Shown here in pieces: positions 18,533-27,285 of a stretch of DNA of 64,000 nt. This stretch comes from Pontiellaceae bacterium B12227 (GTDB taxonomy: Bacteria; Verrucomicrobiota; Kiritimatiellia; Kiritimatiellales; Pontiellaceae). The stretch spans positions 620,001 to 684,000 of the forward strand of contig JAROAZ010000001.1 in the NCBI GenBank assembly GCA_029432775.1, in the 5' to 3' direction. How positions within the stretch are numbered: position 1 is the first letter of the stretch; each line of letters opens with the position of its first letter. The notes below the pieces were generated by a model, which was not told the origin of the DNA, searched no databases, and worked only from the letters and a program-made list of their open reading frames with translations. Position numbers and translations under genes: made by a program.

Positions 18533-21500
18533 TTACTGAATCTGAGCCTCAACTTTGAAGTAGCCGTTGGACGGGGTCAGATCGACCTCAAGCGTATCTA
18601 TCGGCGGGGTCAGAGCACTGCTCCAGCCGCGGGCGACGGACCAGCTGGTCAGATCCGGACTTTTCCAAACCTTGTACAGTACGCCGGTGGCGCTCGGCCA
18701 GCTGAGCTGGATTTTTCCATACATTGGAAGCGAACCGTCTATGCCGAATCCAGAATCCGGATCGTTGGGGTTGGTGCCTAATGCAATTTCCTGGGCATCG
18801 GTCAGTCCATCCCCATCGGTATCCGGATCACTCACCTGCGAAAGAGCGGCACGGATTTCCATCAACGTAAAGGCGTTTCCGGAAGCGGACGTCGCATCGT
18901 GCCCGATCACCACGAGTGTATCGAAGGCCGCGGCCGGAGAGAGCGTGGCCCGGGCGTAATAGGGAGCGCTGTCCGGAATAGCGAGACCAGTCACCTGCTC
19001 CACCAGAGTTCCCCCAAGGCCGCCGCTGTAGAGCTTGATATCGATGTTGTTATCCCGCTCGACCGCACCCGCAAGATTGCGGCCGTAGAGATCCACGACC
19101 AGATCTCCGGCCGTGCCCGCCAGCTGATAGACCAGCACCGCATCGATCCCCTCACCCAAGGAAGCATGGTATCCCGCACTGGAATCCCAAGTCTGTTCGG
19201 GCAGCGCGGATACCGGGGCATCCGAGTCGTAGGCAAATGGATCGTTCACCGTATTCGCCACCGAACCGCTGTAGCCGCTCGGCGAAGAATTGGCCACATC
19301 GGCCGTCAGCGTGAGTTCGGAAGCAACGGCATGGCGAAACAGCGAGGCATCGCCGGGATCTTCCGGATGGATCCAGTTGCTGCCGCCATCGGGATCATAT
19401 CCGAATCCCGGCGAGCTGTACGGCCCGCTTCCGCCACCGCCGTTACTGATGCGCAACTCAAATGTATGCCATCCAGGGCTTAGGTTCAGGTTGCCCGTCG
19501 AAGTGCGATCCCAATAGTTATCGCTGTTCAGCACCAGTACGCCATCGATATAAAGACGAACTTTGTCGTCGATGTCTTCGGTGAAGGAGATATTTCCGTC
19601 AGCATCGTAGACCTCCCCGCTATAAATCTCGGTCGTATTGGCCCCAATGCTATCCTCGGTTTCTCCCAGGTTCATAGTGACCCCCGTTTGCGGGTTTGGG
19701 TCCGTTATATTGATATCGCCAGAAACCGTTCCGTACCACAGCCCCGCAGCCGCCGTTGAGAAGGTTGCAGAGACTGAAAGATCCCCCGTCACCAACAAGT
19801 CGGTACGGGGATTATCCGTCCGCCCATCGCTCCATTCGGCAAAAACGTATCCACTGTCTGGAACAGCCTCAACCGCCGAACCGTTGCCGGCATAGCTCAC
19901 GGTCTGCGTGGTCATGCCGGTGAGCATACCGTTGGCTCCGGCGGTGTAAACCAGGGTCACCGGCTCATGCACAGACAGCGCACTGTACACCGCGACAACC
20001 TCGGCGGCATCGAGGGCTTTATCATAGATTTGGATTTCATCAATCGTCCCGCGGTAATTGCCGCCGCCGAACTTGAAGCTGGTAATATCATTCATGGAGA
20101 ACGTCTTTGAGTTCGCACTCACCAGTAAAACACCGTTCGTGTACATGGCCATCGAACCGGTGTTGGCATTCTTGGTCAAAACCCAGTGATTCCACTCGCC
20201 CGCCGCCGGAATCGGAGCGGATGATTGAACTCGGTTGAAACTGCTTCCAACATTTCCGGCATCCCAAATATACGACCCGCCCTCTCCGCCCCACGGCATA
20301 TGGGCGCTCAGCACCCGGTTTCCGCTACTATCGCTCGCCCTTAAGAAGGTGTTGTAGGGATGAAAGTCCGCATCGCCCCGCAGAAAGAAGCTAATGGTAA
20401 TTTCATCACTCAACGCCGAATAGACGGCTGAAGGAATCGTCAGAACCTCGTCCCTCAGCTCAAAACCCGTAGCGACCGGCGCATCGGCATCGTAGGCATC
20501 GCCGCTCAGCGCCGCATGATTCGAATTCCCGGAACTATCGATGGCTGTTGTGCCGGAGCCCTCAGAAAAACGATAGTGGGCCAGCAAGCCATCCGGAATG
20601 GTTCCGCCCGCCCCCGATGCGACCACCTGAAGCGTCTTCCGATCAATTTCACCGCGCGCATCCCGGATAAGCGCATGGATCGTATACGTTCCCGCCATCG
20701 TGTAGGTGTGGCTTGCGCTCGGCGCTAAGGCCGAGCCGCCGTCGGCAAAATCCCACGCAGTGGAAACCACTGTTCCGCTATCGTGTGTGCTGTTGAAATT
20801 CACGGAAAACGGAACGGTTCCCGACGAAACAGAGGCCGTGGCATTACCAAACGAAGCCTCGCACGTAATCTCCACCGTCTGCCGCGTGGTTAAAGGCAGT
20901 GCAGAGGTTTCCATCACACCGATTTGCAGGGTATACGTATTTCCCACAGGACTGGATGCCGCCACCGCGCTGTCCTTGATGCGAATAATTCCTGTATCCG
21001 AATCAATGCTAAACAGCGTGGTTCCGGTCTCGATAAAGAACCTCAGATCACTCGCGTCGGTTGCGTTCACCGTCATCACGGGGTCGCCTTTGATCAGGTT
21101 CTTCGTAAAGCGTCCCGTCTGCCCCGCCGGAACAAGCGGCGATGCATTCGTGTCATCCAATGAAATATGTACGGTGGTGGTGGCCATTTTCATGGGAACG
21201 CCATCATCTATCACGGTGATTTCCAACGGCGTTGATGCGCCCTCTTCATCATTCAGCGCATAATAGTTATTCACACGGATTGTTCCGTTGGTGGGATTGA
21301 TTTTAAAGCGGTTGCCGATATTGCCGCCGCTGATCCAATAATGCAGGGTTTGCCCGGCATCGACATCGGTGGCGGTCACGGAGCCAATGACCGTTCCCAA
21401 CGGCGTACTCTCCGACACGCTGAATGAAGACGAGGGAGAAACGGACTGAATAACGGGAGCATTCGATCCTCCAGTCGGCGTTAAACCGCGCGCCTGCCGC

Positions 21501-23014
21501 GCCATTTTAAGATCATAGAGCTGGAACGGCCCCATCATAGTTCGACTGCGGCGCGTATCATCACGACCGAGGTATTGCTCCCTGAAACTCAGATCGACCG
21601 ACGCACGACGCATCCGCTCGCGGAACACTTCCAGTGATTTCATGGCATAGCCCTGCATCTGGGCCGGAGTCGCCGATTCTCCCATCCAGTCGGAACGACC
21701 GAGGCCCCACCACCAGTAAAAGTTATTCGGCAGACCGGTTACCGCATGCGTGCCTACATAGCGGCCCTGATGATTATAATATACATGCGACTCATGGTCG
21801 AACCAGCGGGAATAGATCGATCCGGTGACTCCGGTCAGATCGTTGCTCGACAGAAGGCCGGCCTCTTTGAGGGAACTCAGCGGGTCGATATCCATTTCAA
21901 AATGCACGGTATCTTCATAAGCGGGTTGATTCTGATTGCCGCCATAGGGCCAGGTGACCGACGTTCCATTCGGTTCCGCTTCCACATGGGTGAGGCGGTG
22001 ATGACGCCAGTAGTTGAGACATTTTTCATTAATCTCATATGCTCGATTAATGAAGGCGGTATGAACGGAAGTCCCTTCATGAGCATCAATCAACGCAAGC
22101 CCTTTTGCGGTTTCCATGTGAGCGGCAATAAAAAACAGAGTGCGGTTGTACGGGTGCAGCGAGATTCCTTCCGAGTTAGAAACCGAGAGAATATTCGCAA
22201 CGGGAATACCGCCGGGATACAAAGCAGCCAGGTCGGAACCGGACAGCGCACCATCCCCCTGAAAAATCCAACCCGATTGAGTTGTCGTGTCAAACTCCCA
22301 GAAGAAACCGGCATTATGCTCTTCGTTGATGGTTTTCTTCATTTCCGTCAAATAAAACTTGGCCCGCTCATAATAGATGGTTGGAACCGTCAGCGGAATC
22401 ACGCTGTTTGAAGGGGCCGTCTGGGCATATAACTCCGGATGCTCCAGAATCCAGTTCGCGAACCGGGCCACATACGTTCCATTGTGCCCCGAGTTCAGCG
22501 GAGAAATTCGGCCGGTTTCCCAGTCATGCGGAGAGAGCCAGATCGGCTCCAACAGGTTTCTGCCGAGGTTGAGCGAATAGGTTCCTGCCGGATCGCGCAG
22601 CGCCAGCATTTCGTCGGTATGATCCAGAGCGGAGGGCAGCCAGGCGAGATCTTTTGCCAGTTCAATTCGGGTTCGACAGTTTTCAATCGTACTCGCCGAC
22701 CCCCAAATGTACATCCCATCATTGGCCCATTTGTTGTTAAAATCAAACGAGGTAACCCGGCTGATGCTTCTTTCACCCTTTACAAGCTCTTGATAAATTT
22801 CGGTTTCGCGGGCCGAAGGCAGCACATCCAGATTGGGATCAATCAATCCCATCCATTCATCCAGCAAGGCATACGCCCCATCCGCATTATAATTCGGAAG
22901 CGATCCGGTATTCGTGTAGCCCGTTAATGTTTGCCCCTGCGCAATGCCAAGACAGGACAAGATGCCAATCAACCCGAACCGGATCATATATTTCTGTAAG
23001 CCATGCGATTTCAT
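18533..23014 (-). CDS. Giant secreted multidomain protein (cadherin, PKD, LamG, InlB-like, PA14)
   Basis: The protein has 1493 residues from ATG 23014, chosen because GGAG lies about 6 bp upstream and a signal peptide follows (MIRFGLIGILSCLGIAQG). Upstream in-frame codons fall in a palindromic repeat element. The first roughly 515 residues form a helical, Trp-rich domain I do not recognise (NNFYWWWGLGRSDWMGES). Cadherin-like repeats follow at 520-715, PKD at 720-800 (TAWDFADGGSALAPSASHTY), LamG at 808-985, an InlB-type repeat near 1018-1088 (YVFAEWSDGRTDNPRTD), PA14 at 1091-1225, a variable beta domain, DTDGDGLTDAQE, and the same terminal module as the 1841-residue neighbour. It is probably an extracellular polysaccharide-binding or -cleaving enzyme. 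Confidence 0.78.
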   Translation of the reverse strand: MKSHGLQKYMIRFGLIGILSCLGIAQGQTLTGYTNTGSLPNYNADGAYALLDEWMGLIDPNLDVLPSARETEIYQELVKGERSISRVTSFDFNNKWANDGMYIWGSASTIENCRTRIELAKDLAWLPSALDHTDEMLALRDPAGTYSLNLGRNLLEPIWLSPHDWETGRISPLNSGHNGTYVARFANWILEHPELYAQTAPSNSVIPLTVPTIYYERAKFYLTEMKKTINEEHNAGFFWEFDTTTQSGWIFQGDGALSGSDLAALYPGGIPVANILSVSNSEGISLHPYNRTLFFIAAHMETAKGLALIDAHEGTSVHTAFINRAYEINEKCLNYWRHHRLTHVEAEPNGTSVTWPYGGNQNQPAYEDTVHFEMDIDPLSSLKEAGLLSSNDLTGVTGSIYSRWFDHESHVYYNHQGRYVGTHAVTGLPNNFYWWWGLGRSDWMGESATPAQMQGYAMKSLEVFRERMRRASVDLSFREQYLGRDDTRRSRTMMGPFQLYDLKMARQARGLTPTGGSNAPVIQSVSPSSSFSVSESTPLGTVIGSVTATDVDAGQTLHYWISGGNIGNRFKINPTNGTIRVNNYYALNDEEGASTPLEITVIDDGVPMKMATTTVHISLDDTNASPLVPAGQTGRFTKNLIKGDPVMTVNATDASDLRFFIETGTTLFSIDSDTGIIRIKDSAVAASSPVGNTYTLQIGVMETSALPLTTRQTVEITCEASFGNATASVSSGTVPFSVNFNSTHDSGTVVSTAWDFADGGSALAPSASHTYTMAGTYTIHALIRDARGEIDRKTLQVVASGAGGTIPDGLLAHYRFSEGSGTTAIDSSGNSNHAALSGDAYDADAPVATGFELRDEVLTIPSAVYSALSDEITISFFLRGDADFHPYNTFLRASDSSGNRVLSAHMPWGGEGGSYIWDAGNVGSSFNRVQSSAPIPAAGEWNHWVLTKNANTGSMAMYTNGVLLVSANSKTFSMNDITSFKFGGGNYRGTIDEIQIYDKALDAAEVVAVYSALSVHEPVTLVYTAGANGMLTGMTTQTVSYAGNGSAVEAVPDSGYVFAEWSDGRTDNPRTDLLVTGDLSVSATFSTAAAGLWYGTVSGDINITDPNPQTGVTMNLGETEDSIGANTTEIYSGEVYDADGNISFTEDIDDKVRLYIDGVLVLNSDNYWDRTSTGNLNLSPGWHTFELRISNGGGGSGPYSSPGFGYDPDGGSNWIHPEDPGDASLFRHAVASELTLTADVANSSPSGYSGSVANTVNDPFAYDSDAPVSALPEQTWDSSAGYHASLGEGIDAVLVYQLAGTAGDLVVDLYGRNLAGAVERDNNIDIKLYSGGLGGTLVEQVTGLAIPDSAPYYARATLSPAAAFDTLVVIGHDATSASGNAFTLMEIRAALSQVSDPDTDGDGLTDAQEIALGTNPNDPDSGFGIDGSLPMYGKIQLSWPSATGVLYKVWKSPDLTSWSVARGWSSALTPPIDTLEVDLTPSNGYFKVEAQIQ

Positions 23015-23098
23015 ATGTACTCCAAAATGGTTTAAGTAACTTGTGTTCCGGCCTGTCGCCTGAATCAATCTTGCGAAATTTTGCGGCGCCGCCGCTCT

Positions 23099-23170
23099 GG
23101 AGTGCGCCGACCCCGTCGGCGCTTTCCATACGAATGCCCATCTAAAGCGGAGACAGGGTCTCCGCACTCC
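23099..23170. repeat. REP-like element: two covarying hairpins in inverted orientation
   Basis: Two 27-nt arms (23099-23125 and 23144-23170) are inverted copies of one another with 5 differences. Each arm is itself a palindrome: GCGCCGACCCCGTCGGCGC on the left, and GCGGAGACCCTGTCTCCGC when the right arm is read on the minus strand. Four of the five differences are paired (CC/GG against GA/TC) so that both hairpins stay intact; the fifth lies in the loop. GC-rich flanks add GCGGCGCCGCCGC at 23084 and GGCGCTTCGCGC after the right arm. Organisation and position, in the leader region of the giant protein gene, resemble REP/BIME elements. Confidence 0.6.
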
Positions 23171-23235
23171 AAGGCGCTTCGCGCAGCTTTCCAACGGTCT
23201 GATAAGAATCAAGCACACGGTATGCCGTTGTGTGC

Positions 23236-23270
23236 AAAAACCGCCCGGTACTCACCTCCCCCGAGCGGTT
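23236..23270 (-). terminator. Rho-independent terminator of the PEP-CTERM gene
   Basis: On the minus strand, AACCGCTCGG pairs with CCGGGCGGTT and is followed by TTTTTG. It starts 26 bp after the stop of the 23,297-24,283 gene. The preceding octamer GAATGAAC also precedes other terminators in this window. Confidence 0.65.
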
Positions 23271-23296
23271 CATTCTTGAATCAAACGTGTTTCAGC

Positions 23297-24283
23297 CTAG
23301 ATCATGAAACGGCGGCGGATGAAGAGAATTCCACCTCCAAAGGCCGCAACCAAACCGAGCGTAGCCGGTTCCGGAATCACGGTGACCGTGTAAATGCCGG
23401 GGGTGTTCTCTTCAGCCAGCAGATTTCCAACACCGAGGGTCGAGCTCGTGAATACAGTTCCGAGGTCAGCCTGCACAGCGGCCAGACTCGCATACCCGTC
23501 AACAGCATCTTGAGCAATGCTGACCGTACTGCCTGTATCCAAAATATCGAATATCATGGCCGCATTACCGTCATCCCACTTTGTTCTACCCAACCGTGCG
23601 GTGCCAAAGTTAGATCCATTATCGAGGGTGATCAGACTCGCGCCGGTCGAAGTACCGCCGAGACTTCCTGCTCCCCAAACCTGCATATAGGGAGCGGTTG
23701 TGGTATTGCCATACTTGTGATTAAACACAACATCTCCATTGTCCAGATTGAAAGCGGACGTGCGGGTAACATTGAATCCAAGGTCTAACCGACCCCCATT
23801 ATTAAACACCAACTGACCTCCATTGACGTCAAACGTCTGCAAAGGAACAGCCACGGGATCACGAGCCAGCCCGAAGTAGCCAACATGGTTATTCAGGTCG
23901 TAGGTCAGCGTTGCGCCGGTTCCAACCGTCGCCATGGTGCCAACCCCTTTCATTCCTGTCCAAGTACCACTTGCTCCCGGTTTCATCGTGAGTGTCGCAT
24001 TCGCACCCAGCGTTACTTTCGGGGACTCCCCCAAACCGCCATGCACCATGTCAGGAATATTGACGGAAGGTTGCACCCCCCCCCCATTAATGACGATGTT
24101 GTTGTTCGCTCCACCCACATAGTTACTGGCAGATGTGGTGGCCGGAACCCCGTTTGCATCCCAGTTGCCCGCATCGGTCCAATCATTGTTGGTCCCGGTC
24201 CAGGTGTATGTGGCCGCCATCGAAAGGCCGGCCATCGAAAGCGCAGCCACTGCGACTGCGCCGATTTTTATGTTTTGTCGCAT
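23297..24283 (-). CDS. PEP-CTERM-anchored autotransporter-repeat protein
   Basis: The protein has 328 residues from ATG 24283, which has AGGAG 6 bp upstream and starts the signal peptide MRQNIKIGAVAVAALSMAGL; upstream in-frame starts lack a ribosome-binding site. The first motif is YTWTGTNNDWTDAGNWDANG, typical of autotransporter-like beta-helix surface proteins. The C-terminus is a textbook PEP-CTERM signal: IPEPATLGLVAAFGGGI, one membrane helix, then RRRF. Such proteins are sorted by exosortase to the cell surface or matrix. No exosortase gene is in this window. The next gene encodes a related protein with two repeat copies and a different C-terminus. Confidence 0.85.
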   Translation of the reverse strand: MRQNIKIGAVAVAALSMAGLSMAATYTWTGTNNDWTDAGNWDANGVPATTSASNYVGGANNNIVINGGGVQPSVNIPDMVHGGLGESPKVTLGANATLTMKPGASGTWTGMKGVGTMATVGTGATLTYDLNNHVGYFGLARDPVAVPLQTFDVNGGQLVFNNGGRLDLGFNVTRTSAFNLDNGDVVFNHKYGNTTTAPYMQVWGAGSLGGTSTGASLITLDNGSNFGTARLGRTKWDDGNAAMIFDILDTGSTVSIAQDAVDGYASLAAVQADLGTVFTSSTLGVGNLLAEENTPGIYTVTVIPEPATLGLVAAFGGGILFIRRRFMI

Positions 24284-24307
24284 TTTTTTCTCCTTTATGT
24301 GCATCAG

Positions 24308-24333
24308 AAGTCCCCGCACCCTGCGGGGGACTT
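24308..24333. other. Intergenic hairpin between the two repeat-protein genes
   Basis: AAGTCCCC pairs with GGGGACTT around a GC-rich loop in the 64-bp gap between the two genes. No T-run follows on the minus strand. An RNA-processing or stability hairpin within a shared transcript is therefore as likely as a terminator. Confidence 0.5.
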
Positions 24334-24347
24334 CCACACAAAATTAC

Positions 24348-26525
24348 TTAATCGCTGAGTTCCATTTTCAGCTGCATGAACTGTTGGCCTTGCGTCGCCG
24401 TTGAAACTTCATTGGTTACAGTTTCGAAACCGTCAACCGCTGCAGAAACGGTTTCAGTCGTGTTGGTGTTGACCAAGCCACCATTCACCAGATCGGTTCC
24501 GTCCAGTACCGTATAAGTCAGGTTGGCATCTTTCGGGTTTTGGCGCTGATAGATGTACTTCAACGTTGCGCCATCCACTACGGATTTCGGCAATACATCG
24601 GCGGGAACATCCACCACATCCGGCGCACTGCCCAGAGCGTATTCGGTCAGGTTGTTAAGGCCGTCGCCGATGCCACCGTTCTCGGCATCGTCCAGCATAT
24701 TCGTGAACGCACCCAGGTTATATCCCGATAGCCATGCTTCGTACGGGGTCGGGACCGGTGCGCCCGACATCACGCTGACCGTGATCACGCCGTTGACCAG
24801 ATTAGCCTGCAGATACGCATCACCGAACGTCGAACTGGTGAACACAGATCCGAAATCAGCTTCCACCGCGGCCACCGATGTATAATCGCCACCTGTCGTC
24901 GAAATATTAACCGTGCTGTTTGTATCCTGAATATCGAATACCATGGATGGGTAACCCGAGGACCACTTGGTATTGACCAATCGTGCGATGCCAAAGGAGG
25001 ATCCGTTATTGAGGGTTATGGTATTCTCGTTGGTCTCAGCACCGGAATCATTTCCGTAGCCCAAAACCTCAAAGAAAGGAGCGCTCGTGGTTGAACCATA
25101 ACGGTGATCAAAGACCACGTCGCCGCCGTTCAGATTAAATGCGGACGTACGGGTATCGTTGAAGGCGAGATCTAACCGCCCCCCATGATTAAACACCAGT
25201 TGACCGCCATTGACATTAAACGTCTGCAGCGGAATGCCCATGGGATCACGAGACAACGAGGCGTAACTCACATAATGATCCAGATTATAAGTAAGTACCG
25301 CATTCGTTGCTACTGTCGCCATGGTGCCGGCCCCCTTCATTCCGTTCCAACCCGCGCCCGGTGCCCACGTCAATGCAAGTGCTGTATTCGCTTGAAGGGT
25401 CACTTTCGGGGAGAATCCCAAACTTCCATGCGCCATGTCAGGAATATTGCTGGCAGGCTGCACGCCACCGCTTGTAATGGTAAAATCGCAGACGCCTCCG
25501 CCTAAATAATTACTTGAACCCGTGGTCGCCGGAACGCCCGCGGCTCCCCAGTTTGCTGGGTCAGACCAGTCGTCGTTTACTCCAGTCCAGACATAGGTGG
25601 TGGTTGGCGTTCCACTCAAACTCACGCTGACCGTGACCACGCCGCCATCTTCTACCGCCAGCAGATTCGCATCACCAAGGGTTGAGCTCTTGAAGATGGT
25701 TCCGAAATCAGCTTCCACATCGGCCGCCGACTGATAAACACTTCCACCACCTGTAGCAACTTTAACCTTGCTGCCTTCATCCAGAATATCGAATACAATG
25801 GCCGCATTTCCATCGCTCCACTTGATGTTCCAGAACCGTGCGGTGCCAAACGTGGAATTATTATCCAGCGTGATCAGGCTCGCGCTGGTCGAAGCAGAAG
25901 CAACGCTTCCGCATCCCCAGACCTGCATATACGGCGTGCTTGATGGAGAACCATACCGGTGATCAAAGACCACGTCTCCACCGTCCAGATTAAACGCAGA
26001 TGTACGACTCGAACTGGACGCAAAGTCCAGACGGCCTCCGTTGATAAAATGTAATTCACCTCCGTTGACGTTAAACGTCTGCGCGGGAAGACCATTAGGT
26101 TCACGAGCCAGCGTGGTGTTGCTGATATAATTAATCAGATCGTATTTGAGCGTTGCCCCCGATCCGACCGTCGCCATAACACCTGAGCCTGTCATTCCAT
26201 GCCAGGTGCCCGTGTTTCCCCATTTCAACGTGAGTTCCGCATTCGCACCCAGCGTCACCTTTGGGGATTCCCCCGCTCCTCCATGCACCATGTCAGGAAT
26301 ATTCGCGGCAGGTTGCACGCCTCCCCCGTTAATGACGATGTCGTTGTTCGCTCCGCCCACATAATTACTGGCTCCTGTAACGGCCGGAATCCCGTTGGCA
26401 TCCCAGTTGCCCGCATCGGCCCAGTCATCATTCACCCCGGTCCACGTATAGGTGGTCGCCATCGTAAGACTTACCATTGAAAACGCAGCCACCGCGACCG
26501 CGCCGATCATACTTTTTTTATTCAT
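24348..26525 (-). CDS. Secreted protein with two tandem autotransporter-type repeats
   Basis: The protein has 725 residues with a signal peptide (MNKKSMIGAVAVAAFSMVSL). Two tandem units of about 290 residues each begin with TYTWTGVNDDWADAGNWDAN and TYVWTGVNDDWSDPANWGAA and continue in parallel (SNYVGGANNDIVINGGGVQP; SNYLGGGVCDFTITSGGVQP). Each unit matches the whole passenger region of the adjacent PEP-CTERM protein. The C-terminal 135 residues are different and carry no PEP-CTERM: YEAWLSGYNLGAFTNMLDDA, a DGLNNLTEYALGS motif, and a beta-sandwich ending in QFMQLKMELSD. The two genes probably arose by duplication with C-terminal domain exchange. Surface adhesion or matrix function is inferred. 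Confidence 0.8.
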   Translation of the reverse strand: MNKKSMIGAVAVAAFSMVSLTMATTYTWTGVNDDWADAGNWDANGIPAVTGASNYVGGANNDIVINGGGVQPAANIPDMVHGGAGESPKVTLGANAELTLKWGNTGTWHGMTGSGVMATVGSGATLKYDLINYISNTTLAREPNGLPAQTFNVNGGELHFINGGRLDFASSSSRTSAFNLDGGDVVFDHRYGSPSSTPYMQVWGCGSVASASTSASLITLDNNSTFGTARFWNIKWSDGNAAIVFDILDEGSKVKVATGGGSVYQSAADVEADFGTIFKSSTLGDANLLAVEDGGVVTVSVSLSGTPTTTYVWTGVNDDWSDPANWGAAGVPATTGSSNYLGGGVCDFTITSGGVQPASNIPDMAHGSLGFSPKVTLQANTALALTWAPGAGWNGMKGAGTMATVATNAVLTYNLDHYVSYASLSRDPMGIPLQTFNVNGGQLVFNHGGRLDLAFNDTRTSAFNLNGGDVVFDHRYGSTTSAPFFEVLGYGNDSGAETNENTITLNNGSSFGIARLVNTKWSSGYPSMVFDIQDTNSTVNISTTGGDYTSVAAVEADFGSVFTSSTFGDAYLQANLVNGVITVSVMSGAPVPTPYEAWLSGYNLGAFTNMLDDAENGGIGDGLNNLTEYALGSAPDVVDVPADVLPKSVVDGATLKYIYQRQNPKDANLTYTVLDGTDLVNGGLVNTNTTETVSAAVDGFETVTNEVSTATQGQQFMQLKMELSD

Positions 26526-26585
26526 GTGTCATCTCCTTTTGTTCCCATTGCACTCCAGGCCATTTATTGCGCCCTATATTGAATC

Positions 26586-26606
26586 TTTCAGCTGTTTCAG
26601 CTGAAA
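26586..26606. promoter_or_regulatory. Perfect hairpin/palindrome upstream of the two-repeat protein gene
   Basis: TTTCAGCTG and CAGCTGAAA flank a 3-base TTT spacer, 60 bp upstream of the minus-strand start at 26525. No poly-T tract follows, so an operator or a 5'-leader stem is more likely than a terminator. Confidence 0.35.
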
Positions 26607-27285
26607 CTATGAATGTCATACAATAAGGATACTCAGCTATTCCGTCATTATGGACAGATAAACTAATTTATTTCAATCACTCCATGTACTGGATGAAAGA
26701 TTAAGCGCTTTACCCTTTAATTATAGGGATGAAACAGTTGTCAGAGGGCGCCTAACATGCGCAATATCAGCCCTTCTCCGGCGGTCAGGTCTCGTACCTC
26801 AACCATGCCTCGCCCTGCAACCTATAGGTATAATGTTTTATTTATTACCTATTATACGGAATTAGGCCGAGTTGTAGTGAAACGGGCCGGAAAAGTGGTT
26901 TTGATGAGGGTTAAGATTCGCTAATTCCATCCAACTTCTCGCAAGTCACCCTCAACCTTTGCTCTTTTCCTGTGTTTTTGTGCTCTTTGTGGCTAAACGC
27001 CGTTACAAGAAATTGCTTTGCGCCTTAAGAGAGCGCAGCGAACGGACGAGGAACAATCCGATTTAAGTTAATCGGGCATCAACCACCCATTCATTGAGGA
27101 TTTCCCTTCGATTTGCCTGAAAATAAAAATCTTATCTGTCCAGTAAGTGGAGTTAGATCAGTATCCTCTTCATGAAGGCAGCATCGTGTGCCTACGTTAC
27201 TAATTATAAGACCGAGAGCTGACCTCAAAAACCAGTGCCCCGCCTTGGTGAGGCGTTCTTACTGCCGGTTCGCAGAGGTGCAAAA
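26607..27285. other. Non-coding gap between divergent genes
   Basis: I see no credible coding sequence here. The gap separates the divergent genes starting at 26525 and 27286, so promoters for both should lie in it. An AT-rich inverted repeat (ATAGGTA at 26824, TACCTAT at 26846, spacer 15 bp) could be an operator. The stretch near 26980, TGTGCTCTTTGTGGCTAAA, resembles half of the dispersed inverted repeats seen at 45.7 kb. Confidence 0.4.
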
